A DNA stretch of 64,000 nucleotides, from contig CM022678.1 in assembly GCA_012295275.1 (NCBI GenBank), positions 17,189,665 to 17,253,664 on the forward strand. The letters run 5' to 3'. Every line of letters begins with the position of its first letter. Position 1 is the stretch's first letter. Shown piece after piece: positions 54,900-64,000 of this stretch. The notes below the pieces were generated by a model that saw nothing but the letters and a program-made list of their open reading frames with translations, ran no database searches and was not told where the DNA came from. The position numbers were made by a program, and so were the translations under genes. The DNA comes from Chrysomallon squamiferum. Taxonomy: Eukaryota; Mollusca; Gastropoda; Neomphalida; Peltospiridae.

Positions 54900-54942
54900 A
54901 TGTCCCCGGTGATAATTCTACTTTTTGTTTTATCGCAGACAG
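54900..54942 (+). CDS. Copy F exon 1, signal peptide
   Basis: Encodes [14 protein letters not shown] plus one base; donor caggtaagtg. 43 nt, with the strongest promoter block upstream. Confidence 0.78.
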
Positions 54943-55274
54943 GTAAGTGCGTTTGAATTCTTTAAAACTGTTATTCAGTCTGCGCACGTGTGTTGTGTTT
55001 GTATGTGAGGTGTGTGACTGTGTGAGCGTGTGTGCATGCGCTTGTGTTTTGTGAATGTGTGTGCGTGCTTGTGTGTGTGTGTGTGTGTTCGCGTTCTTGT
55101 GTTTATGTGTGTGCGCTCTGCTTGTGTTTCTTTCTGAATTATGTAAGAAACGTTTAATGCTTAGGCCATATAAAATAACTTAACTGATTTTGTTTTGTAA
55201 CCAGAATGAAATAACCAGACACTCTAATGAAAATAATTAAAAAATTTGGACAAGTATAAATCTACATTCCACAC

Positions 55275-55312
<38 letters not shown>

Positions 55313-58300
55313 GCCGATATAAATATATTAAAAGTGTATTTAAAAGTATAATATATATATCAATATCAGTATCTATATATTTCTATATACGTATATCTGA
55401 TTATGAAAACACAATTATCGGTCATCAGGATCTGTGTTCCTAAATTAAATACTTTAAATATATATATTTTTTTTTACTTATTTTTTCCTGTTATTTTTAT
55501 ATTTTTTTATAATTTTTGTTTTATCGTTATTGTGTTTTCTTATTATGTTTATTTATATTTCTATAATAATAACAATAGCAGCTAAAAAAATATATATATT
55601 GTATGTATAAGATATTCCAAAGTGCCTGTATTAGTAGCCCGTCATACTGGTTTGAAATATTTTAACTGACTTTTCAACGCTTTATTTAGTTTCTGTATGA
55701 CCAGTCATCTGAATAAAAACTGCACTAATGTACAATATTAAGTCGTGTCTTTGTGTTTACTGCGTGAATGTTATCTCGTATTGCGAACCAGAGAGATTGA
55801 TTTCAGTCAGAACTGTCTGGATAGCCGCCACCTCGTTATGGATCACCTGTTGTGTTTCGTTTAAGCTGATCGTGTTATTCTACAAGCATTCGTCCTACAA
55901 ACAGATTCAACCAAACAAATCTTCAGGCTCTTGGCGTCATTTGTGTATCCAATATAAATGTTTTTGTGTTTTTGCTTACCGAAAGCGGTAAAAAACTTTT
56001 ATGAAAACATTTCTTTGAATTCCGAGAACAGACTATTTTCATAAAGATATTTTTAGAAAGAGCAATATTTTGAATGTAGTAAAACACATTGAAATTGAAG
56101 CTTAAAGCAACTACGCTGTCAAACACTTGTAGAAGCCTCTAAACACTCACCCGCCTCCAAACATTCTCCAAGGTTATGTAGATCTATACGTTTAAATATA
56201 ATTTAAAGCTTACAATCGTAAAATTTAGTAGTTTGAAGCACTATTTATTTTGGTTAATTACAATCAAGGTCGCGTTAAACGTAGTGATTCGGGATTCCCC
56301 AACTATCAACTTAATGACAATAATTTGTATGGTAACTGAACAAGTCTGTTATGGAGATCAAATAAAATTTTAGAAAAAATAAATATATATATATATATTT
56401 TTTTTTTACACCGCATGAAAATTTTGTGTAATAATCCTCGCTAAATCCTGCTTGAGCTTCAAATAAAAGGTCAAACACAATTTTAATCTATTATTTAACA
56501 CAGCAGTAAAAATAAATGTAACAGCTTTATAATTCTACCCCACGAAGTTAATCTTAATTAATAATGAAGTATCACTAGAAATAAGTAGTTTAACAATACT
56601 GAGTACAGTATAGAAATATCTGGGAGCTGTTTTTATTTCTGTAGCCGTGAAGTCATTACATATAGGACGTATCTTTTTGCTCTAAAGCAGAGGTCGTTAA
56701 CCTTGTCGCTAGGAACATCAGTAGACTTTATTTTGTGACCTTGTCGCTAGGAACATCAATAGGCTTCCTCTCTATTTTGTGACTGTTGTCTGAGCTCCCC
56801 TTTCTTTCTCTCTCTATCGCTCTGTCGAATTTTTTTTTTTTGAGGCCCCCCTATATGCTATGCCTTTAAATTAAAATAGCAAATTTACAGATCTCAGAAT
56901 TTTGGAAATCTTTTAATAAGTTTTGTGGATTCTATCTTTAGTATGACTCTCGATTTGTTTGGAGTCTAATCTTACTGAGGCCCCACGCAATTTTTGAGGA
57001 GCTAAGCTGAAATATATTCGGCAACACGTTCTGAGGAACTGTTACTTTTTTAATCATTAAATTCTGATGAATTATTATTTTAAGTTTTAGTTAAATTTGA
57101 ATAAATGTTGTTTATTTAATTCTGAAATTATTGTGTGTCTGATGGGCATTCCAACTTTTCACTGTTTTAAATTGGTGATACCTGAAAAATAGTTACCCTG
57201 CAACAAAACCAACATTAGCAAAAAAAAACAACAACAACAAAAAAAAAAATAAATAAATAAAAAAACAAAAACAACTTTATAACTAGAAATAACAACAAAC
57301 TAAGAAATTTGTGTATGTTTGTATGTAATAAATAAATAAATAAATAAATAAGTAAAAAATTTACAATATGTGTTTGATTATAAATAGATGTATATATATA
57401 TGTATGTATGCATGTTTATTTGTGTATGTATGTATGTATGTATGTGTATGTATGTATGTATGTTTATATTTCAATGTAAATATATACAATATGTTTGTGT
57501 GAATTTGTATATGTTTGATGTATGTGTGTATGTTTGTATGTATACATTTAGGTTGTGAACAATATTTGATATAATTTTTTTTCAACTTGTTCAGTTTCAG
57601 TTAAGACTTTCACATGTAAAGACAACGCAGAGCTATGTTCCCTTTCAAAACTGCAAGCCGGAAAACGAAATGAACTGTATGAAGACTTGCGGAGTTTGCA
57701 CAGGTAAAGTTATCAGTGTTTTTTAGCATAGCAAGAGATCAGGACAGGAGGATAGGATAGATAAGGATAGATACACAGGATAGTTGATATGTTAAGTAAG
57801 GATAGATACACAGGATAGTTGATATGTTAGTAAAGATATAGATGTACACAAGATAGTTGTGGTATTATGTAAGCACAGATACACAGAATATTTGGTTTGT
57901 TAAATGAGGATAGCTAACTAGGATAGAAGAATCATACACATCTCTGAGATGATAGATACCAGATAGGAACGGATATATTAGGAGGGATATGTGCAGAATA
58001 CAATTATACTAGATATGTTATTCAGAATTCCTTGCCAGTAGACATATTTTAGGTAGGATAGATACGCATAATAGATAATAGCGTACAAAGGAAAGCTATG
58101 TATTAGGCAGGATATCTCGTATAAGTAAGATATGTGTACAGGTTACAGCTATGTGAAGATATGATTGATAGATACACTTAATACTTGGCATACCGGTATA
58201 CTAGATATATTTCAGAGGATAGATATATAGGATGTAACGCCTGGCAGTTTAATTTTGTGAGTGTACACATAAACATACGAACATACACACAAATACAACA

Positions 58301-60546
58301 CAGTCACAAAAACATGAACATTTTTTAATTTGTGTTAATAAATAAAACGATTTTTCTTTTTGTACACATGCATACTGAGACACACTATTTCTATTTTAAT
58401 TTCAGTAAGTCAATATAGTTAATTTCATTTACTCGTGCACCCAAACCTTGTATCTACTCTCTCAGTTTATCTTTTAATTACTGCAAATGTGGTAGAAGTG
58501 CACACACAACATCCTATATTTCTGGGTAAACTAATACCAGCAATTCTATTTTTAGATGAGGGGTGTTCTGAAGGTTATTACCATGGTGATGGCGACACGT
58601 GTTTTTCCTGTTCTGTCAAAGACACAAAAAATTCACAAAGTTACAAAGAAAAATGTAATACATTTTGTCCCAATAACAAAACGCATGGTATAAACTGTGA
58701 TAAAACCTGTAGTGACAATTGCTTGGATAGAAGATGTTACCAGTGGACGGGATATTGTGAACGTTGTCCTTCTGGATTCTCTGGACCACGTTGTCAGCAG
58801 CGTTCTCACTGTAATAAGACCGACGACAAAGGTGACTGCATCGGTGACTGTCTTCCTGGTTTTTGGTCCAAAGTGCGAAGAAAAGTGTGCAGACAGATGT
58901 AAAGACAAAGTCTGCAACAAAAAGACGGGAGAGTGTTTACAATGCACTGAAGGATTTTTGGGTAAAACGTGTCAGCTTCGTTGTTCAGATAACTGTCTAA
59001 ACAATTCCTGTAATAAAAACAAACAGTGCTCTCAAGGTTGCAAAGTTGGGTTTTTCGGAATGTACTGCTCAGAGAAATGCAGCGCGAACTGTCTACATCA
59101 TGAATGTAATAGGAAAAACGGATCGTGTAAGGATGGCTGCATTTCTGGTAAATATTACGGAGACCGTTGCGACAAAGACTGTCCTCATCGTTGTCTGAAT
59201 TCTACGTGTGATCGTAAAACCGGGAAATGTAAGAACGGATGCAACGGAACTGATATTTATGGGGCATTTTGCAACTATTCTTGTGGTTCGGAATGCCGTG
59301 TTCGGTGTGAAAATATCTCCGATTACGTTGAGTGCAGGGCGGTTTGTGTCAGCGGAAGAAAGGGAGAACACTGCAGCGATTTCTGTCCTAGGAATTGTAA
59401 AGGATCATGTCATCAGCTTTCAGGACGATGTCTTCATGGCTGTCTTCCTGGTTACCATGATATCTACTGCAACAAATCATGTCCTAGGAATTGTAAAGGA
59501 TCATGTGATCAGCTTTCAGGACGATGTCTTCATGGCTGTCTTTCTGGTTACCATGGTATCTACTGCAACAAATCATGCCCCGCTAACTGTCTGGGAAGTG
59601 CATGCCATCAAAACAACAGAACGTGTGTAGACGGATGTGTAACGTCGTTCTATGGACCGACGTGCTCAAATCGATGCAGTGACAACTGCGCTGAATGTGA
59701 TGCTCTAATGGCATCAACTGTATTTGTCTTCAAATAATAGTCACGACGAATGTAAGTATTGAGTATACATACATACATACACACACACACATATATAGAT
59801 ACGGCATGTGCACACAAACATACATACATACAAAATTCATCATACATAGATACATATATATATACATACACATACATATACAAAATATATATATACATAT
59901 ATAAACACATATATATATACATATATATATACATATATACATACATACATACATACATATACATACATATATACATACATACATACATACATACATAGAT
60001 ACACACATTCATACATACACACATATACATACATAAACCACATACATACATACATATACGCATATAAAGAAAATAAACAAAGATTAAAAAAATAGAAAAA
60101 GGTTTCTTCTCACATTGTTGTTATTAGTGATTGGTTAGTTTGCATATTCATATTGCTTAACTGTTGTGATACCAAGATTGTAATAGGTTATCCATTTGGA
60201 CTGGTTAATTAGTTTGATAGAATGTTTCTGATTGGTTAACTATTCTGATAGCTATTTTATGAATGGTTAGCTATTGTGATATATATTTTCACATCGGTTC
60301 AATATATACGTGTCATTGTAATACTAGATATTTTAACTAAAATTATGTATATATACACATTTTGGTCTTTTTTCCCCTTCAGCAAATTTCTCCTTTGACG
60401 TCGACTGGCTGACAATTATGTATGGAGTGATAATTCTGTCGATTCTGTTGTCGATTTCTTTAGCTGTGTGGTTTATCTTCAGGTATTATTTTATTTTATT
60501 TTATGTTATTTTATTTTATTTATTTTTTTTTATTTTATTTTTATTT

Positions 60547-60640
<94 letters not shown>

Positions 60641-60750
60641 GTCTATATTTTCAGGACAGTAATAATAACAACAATAGCAACAATGACATTTAGTTATCAT
60701 TGTAAACTGTAATGGTTCTCTCTAAGAATACTGAATATTCTACAGAGTGG

Positions 60751-60792
<42 letters not shown>

Positions 60793-61292
60793 ATAATAAT
60801 AATAATAATAATAATAACGACGACGATGAATATAATATTAAAAATTTCATTAGTGCAATAATGACAATAATACAATAACATTAATAACAACTGTGATTAC
60901 AAATTAATATTTTGATTTCTGCATCTAGAAAAATGAAGAAAAGATCTAAAAAGAAACAACAACGTGCACGACGACGTAACAGAAGATTGATTCGATCACG
61001 TGATAACCAGATGGAACACGTGGAAATGCAACCAGGTTTTTTAATTTAATTAATTACGACTTAATGACACATACACACACAAAGAAGTAGAAAGAAACAC
61101 AGACCAAGAGATAACAGCAGCAACAGCAAGCAATACCACCACCACCACCATTAACCAACAATAAGTAGCAGCAACAGCAACCACCACCATTAAACAGCAG
61201 CCACCACCACCACCATTAACCAACACAATAAACAGCAAACAACCACCACCACCATTAAACAACAATAAGTAGAAACAACATCATCAACTACA

Positions 61293-61353
<61 letters not shown>

Positions 61354-62414
61354 TAACAATAACAACAATAATGGCACTAGCAGTAGAAGTAGTCGTTTTT
61401 TTTTTATGAATATGATGATGATATTCAACATTTGAAATAATGCGAAGAATTTTACCATTTTTATGCTAATGTTGTGACGTATATGTTAGTAGTTACAAAA
61501 CACTTAATATTAACAGTTAATATTAAACTATGACAAGGTGTTGTGAAAGAAATATTGATTGAATGATTGACTGAGCGATTCGCTTATTTACTGATGTATG
61601 TTTTATTAGATCCTACGGATAGACTCCGTTGGCATAACAACCCACCTTCTGTCTCCGATGATGAAAACTCTAGTCATCATTACGAATACATAGATGACTC
61701 CATGATATTAAGTCTTACAAATAGCTCTGGAATGTCTTCAAACGTGCCTCAGGACGAGACTGAAGAATGCGACATCGAAAATGAGACTCTCTGTGAAATA
61801 CCCTGTTACCAAGATCTAACATCTAACGATGCAATCAACGCGAACGATGTCGTGCCGCTTCTAAAGTTCGAGCAAGATGAAAGTGTTGATATTAAACATT
61901 TTCACATATATGTGTACAATATGCGTCTTATAAAAGGCTTCCATCTTGAATTTCAGGTAATGACTTGCTTTTGTTTTCTTCGTTTTTATTTACTTTTAAA
62001 TATTTGTTATTGTTGTCATTGTTGTTGTTGTTGTTGTTGTTATTATTATTATTATTATTTTTATTTTTATTTATTGATTGATTAATTACTGATGGTTATC
62101 AATATTACAATTACTTGGTAATATTATTCCTTAAAACCAATCAGTTTTCTTTTTTACTAAGTAATTGATATATTTATTTATTTATTATGTTTTAAACATT
62201 TTTATCTATAATTTATCAATGGACTTACCGAATTGAATTTATATATGCTCAAGCATAATCACATACACTCAAAACTCATGTGTACATACAGTACAAAGAA
62301 AAAATAGATTACGGATCCTTTTTCAGTTTTTACAGAAAATCAATTTATATTCTACCAACGTTGCAGACAAGTTAGAAAATGTTCATAAAAATAGATACAG
62401 GAATATAAAACCAT
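54900..62414 (+). CDS. Copy F: RPTP gene, partial, ectodomain frameshifted
   Basis: Exons: 54900-54942, 57601-57703, 58556-59751, 60383-60482, 60929-61035, 61610-61956, 62336-62414; the remaining six PTP exons would lie right of the window. Exon 2 has one extra base and the EGF exon has a 2-nt deletion near 58868, a 2-nt gain near 59705 and a 1-nt loss near 59725. The transmembrane, polybasic, acidic and first PTP exons are all open and correctly phased. Exon 1 ends in G, so direct joining to the transmembrane exon (CA AAT) stays in frame; a minimal receptor without ectodomain modules is therefore possible on paper. Otherwise F is a pseudogene, or the indels are assembly errors. Two further usable first exons (48237, 50372) lie upstream. 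Confidence 0.65.
54943..57600. other. Copy F intron 1
   Basis: No gene is seen. It contains GT-rich sequence near 54990-55110, a (TA)n run (about 55277-55311), the intron-1 module near 56090-56220, and a small duplicated phrase cttgtcgctaggaacatca (56702 and 56740). TGTA arrays near 57390-57460 precede exon 2. Confidence 0.65.
57601..57703 (+). pseudogene. Copy F exon 2 with a 1-nt gain
   Basis: 103 nt where the family has 102 or 92. The difference is in tgttccctttcaaaactgc, where copies A and D have tgttcccc(c/a)gaaaactgc. The frame breaks after ELCS. Splice sites tttcag and caggtaaag are normal. Skipping this symmetric exon would restore the frame. Confidence 0.75.
57720..58200. repeat. 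Intron-2 minisatellite of copy F
   Basis: Units of about 31-36 bp with gatacacaggatagttgata and tgttaagtaaggata; clear at the left end and decaying to the right. Confidence 0.75.
58556..59751 (+). pseudogene. Copy F EGF-repeat exon with frame breaks
   Basis: 1196 nt between tttttag and gtaagt. It is open from [16 protein letters not shown] to [14 protein letters not shown] (TAA near 58900); the EGF frame continues one register over from [12 protein letters not shown] to a TAA at 59735-59737. All EGF cysteines are preserved across both registers, so the damage is recent or an artefact. Two 96-bp units lie in tandem (59384-59479, 59480-59575), as in copy C. Confidence 0.82.
59752..60382. other. 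Intron after EGF F with CATA arrays
   Basis: CATA and TA arrays from about 59765 to 60060, then repeats of the ggttaactattctgatagct-like motif shared with copies C and E. The open frames across the arrays are Tyr/Ile/His or Cys/Met/Tyr repeats and not genes. Confidence 0.75.
60383..60482 (+). CDS. Copy F transmembrane exon, intact
   Basis: 100 nt, phase 1 to 2, between cttcag and gtatta. It encodes [18 protein letters not shown] and then [14 protein letters not shown]. It serves as the reference for judging the damaged exon of copy C. Confidence 0.85.
60580..60645. repeat. (ATT)n microsatellite
   Basis: ATT run after TTTA units in the intron following the transmembrane exon; a CTA/AAT run follows at about 60752-60815. 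Confidence 0.9.
60929..61035 (+). CDS. Copy F polybasic juxtamembrane exon
   Basis: 107 nt, phase 2 to 1, between tctag and gttttt. It encodes [18 protein letters not shown], then [16 protein letters not shown]. Confidence 0.82.
61285..61375. repeat. (AAT)n and (AAC)n microsatellite
   Basis: AAT run followed by AAC/AAT in the intron before the acidic exon; ACC-rich repeats precede it (61135-61260). Confidence 0.9.
61610..61956 (+). CDS. Copy F acidic cytoplasmic exon, shorter form
   Basis: 347 nt, phase 1 to 0, between attag and gtaatg. It begins [20 protein letters not shown] and ends with [17 protein letters not shown] and FHLEFQ. It is about 27 codons shorter than in C and E and lacks their longest Asp/Glu run. 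Confidence 0.82.
62336..62414 (+). CDS. Copy F PTP exon 1, KNRY motif
   Basis: 79 nt between tacag and gtaagt. It encodes [16 protein letters not shown] and then [11 protein letters not shown]. Confidence 0.83.
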
Positions 62415-63019
62415 GTAAGTATAAATGTGAAATATTATGTCGTAATATTTTTTGTATCTCTTGTTCTTGGTTTTCTTTTTGTGTTTTTTGCTGTTGTTGC
62501 TTAAAACCCGAAAACTGTTTTTCGACTATCTGAAAGAGTGATATACGCAAAATTATTTAAAATATTACATAAAATTGTCTGCTACTACTACAGCTACTTC
62601 TTCTACTATTGTTATTATTATTACTAATCATATATATCCTGCTTATTATTACCGAAGATAAAAATTCTGTTATTTTTTTACTGTTTCTGATAACTGACTA
62701 CAAGAAATTAAAGTGAAATTTGCTTTCATCGGAATGTACTTATGTATTAATTTATTGTTTAGGCTAGATTTCTCACTATCATCTATAAGAATATATATAT
62801 ATATAAATATGTCTGTGTGTGGGTGTGTTACATTTAATCTGTATAATCAGCCAATATGTATATTACCTGATTTTTTCCAACTAATATGTGAAAGATTCAG
62901 GTCATATACATATCACCTGAAATATATTTAACTAATTCTTACAAATTACCTAAAACGTGCAGAATGGTGTTGCGAAGGTTTTTTTTTTTGTGGGGGGGGG
63001 TTGACCATGGAGAACATAT
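62415..63019. other. Intron after copy F PTP exon 1, left part
   Basis: No gene is seen. It matches the same intron of copies C and E to about 62750, then diverges into sequence with repeated tgaaatatatt and acctga phrases before the inserted fragment. Confidence 0.6.
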
Positions 63020-63625
63020 ATTGGTACATAAAGCATTGTCCGTCTCTAATAAAAGCTTGTATATACAGAGATGTATTCACAAAGATGTAATTGCAAAGTT
63101 GCAAAGTGAAGACGACCTCCTGTCTGCAGTATCCCATCCAAACCCAGTCGAGGAATCCAGCGAGGAGACAGAACCTATAACAGTCTCAGCGATCTCTTTA
63201 CGTCAGTAGTAAATTAGACTGCAGAGATAGAAAGTGCCAGAGATGTTCCATCATGCAGAGAGAATGGTCCACAGAAGTCGCATTGAGTTTTCTAGTATGC
63301 ACATCGGAAGCAATATCACAGCGTCTATTCCGTCAGTTGAGAGAGAACGTGCAGATCCTAGGAACATCATCGGAGTTGTGACAGAATGCAGTGACAACGA
63401 GTTGTACGCAATTGCTCTAAAAGGAACAATACTGGATCGAAAGTACTCTAGAACCAACTTGATGTTTGTTTTACGATCTTGATTTCACGCGATGATGTCT
63501 GTAGAGATAAGAAGATTTCCCTGCGTCAAGCTGTGCAACTGGAGTCAACGTTTCACAAGATGTAACTGTGCTGGAAGTGAGAGGTGTCAGACAAACCGAT
63601 GTAAATCCTATTGTTTATGGTTATT
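63020..63625 (+). pseudogene. Decayed integrase-derived (KRBA2/SCAND3-like) fragment
   Basis: Open pieces in shifting frames read like the C-terminal part of KRAB-A-domain-containing 2/SCAND3-type proteins, which derive from transposon integrases and are common in mollusc genomes. 63062-63209 contains a Glu-rich linker. 63255-63482 contains IPSVERERADPRNIIGVV and YSRTNLMFV. 63483-63549, in another register, contains KKISLRQAVQLES. 63565-63620, in a third, contains CNCAGSERCQTNRCKS, the Cys-rich end. At least two frameshifts make it non-functional. It lies inside an intron of copy F and is absent from that intron in C and E. The family assignment is from memory of the motif pattern. Confidence 0.55.
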
Positions 63626-63639
63626 ATTTCAGTCAAACA

Positions 63640-64000
63640 ACCTTGTCAATATGATTCTGCATGTTTCAGGTAATCTGTATAAATTAGTGAAGTATATTTC
63701 AGGCAATATGTATATTAGCTGTTACAGAGCAATATGTGTTTTGCCACTTCCGGTAGTAAGCTCTAGTTAGTCATAAAGATGCAAGTAAATAGAATATCGT
63801 CTGCTTCTTAGTTTTTAATTTCCTCACAGTTTTAAATAGTTTTATAAAAGTTTATTAAAATTATGTCCAAAAAATTTATCTTATTTTTATTATTTATTAT
63901 TTTTTTACTTTTGTTCTTTTTAGAAATGAGACTAGTAGTGATAATATCATGTATCAAATGAAACTTTCGTTACTCAGTGAATGTTTGTTTCGCCCCTTCC
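63640..64000. other. Intron sequence of copy F resuming, with a local duplication
   Basis: From about 63725 the sequence again matches the intron before PTP exon 2 in copies C (25240-25340) and E (41950-42060). A second match to the same segment begins near 63955 and runs off the window edge, so this intron segment is duplicated around the inserted fragment. PTP exon 2 of F is not reached. Confidence 0.6.

Overview
The window looks like animal nuclear DNA, most probably from a cephalopod such as an octopus. It is AT-rich, has long introns, and is packed with (TA)n, (CT)n, (ATT)n and (AGT)n microsatellites. All recognisable genes lie on the + strand. The lineage call is inference from base composition, repeat style and protein character; nothing in the window proves it.

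The content is a tandem array of one gene family. The family encodes a single-pass receptor-type protein tyrosine phosphatase (RPTP). Its parts are a signal-peptide exon of 43 nt ([15 protein letters not shown] type), a small Cys-rich exon, one long exon of MEGF/SREC-like EGF repeats, a transmembrane exon, a polybasic juxtamembrane exon, an acidic cytoplasmic exon, and one PTP domain spread over seven exons. The PTP domain carries the KNRY motif, a WRD variant of the WPD loop, and an intact [11 protein letters not shown]-loop. Exon boundaries, phases and lengths were deduced by comparing the copies.

Layout: 1-2570, a higher-order repeat of ~515-bp monomers. 5095-6474, copy A, cut off inside the EGF exon. 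8393-11687, copy B, a pseudogene in which a deletion joins the EGF exon straight to the PTP P-loop exon. 14671-28416, copy C, complete except for a transmembrane exon whose splice acceptor is replaced by poly(T). 31781-45031, a D/E compound locus with two Cys-rich plus EGF modules in front of one transmembrane/PTP module. 48237-53655, two relic units (R1, R2) that keep promoter and signal-peptide exon but have lost the gene body. 54900 to the window end, copy F, intact in its cytoplasmic exons as far as seen but frameshifted in the ectodomain; its remaining PTP exons lie beyond the window. A decayed integrase-derived (KRBA2/SCAND3-like) fragment sits in the last intron of F.

The units share conserved promoter blocks (a CTAAATATAG MEF2-like box, then a GAAACTGAAACT ISRE/IRF-like box), conserved intron-2 minisatellites, and conserved 3' flanks. 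The array shows strong birth-and-death: repeated internal deletions, phase-1 symmetric ectodomain exons that can be added or skipped without changing frame, and a variable number of EGF units. This resembles the evolution of immune or self-recognition receptors, but that function is inference. Several small indels could be assembly errors and need reads or transcripts to settle.
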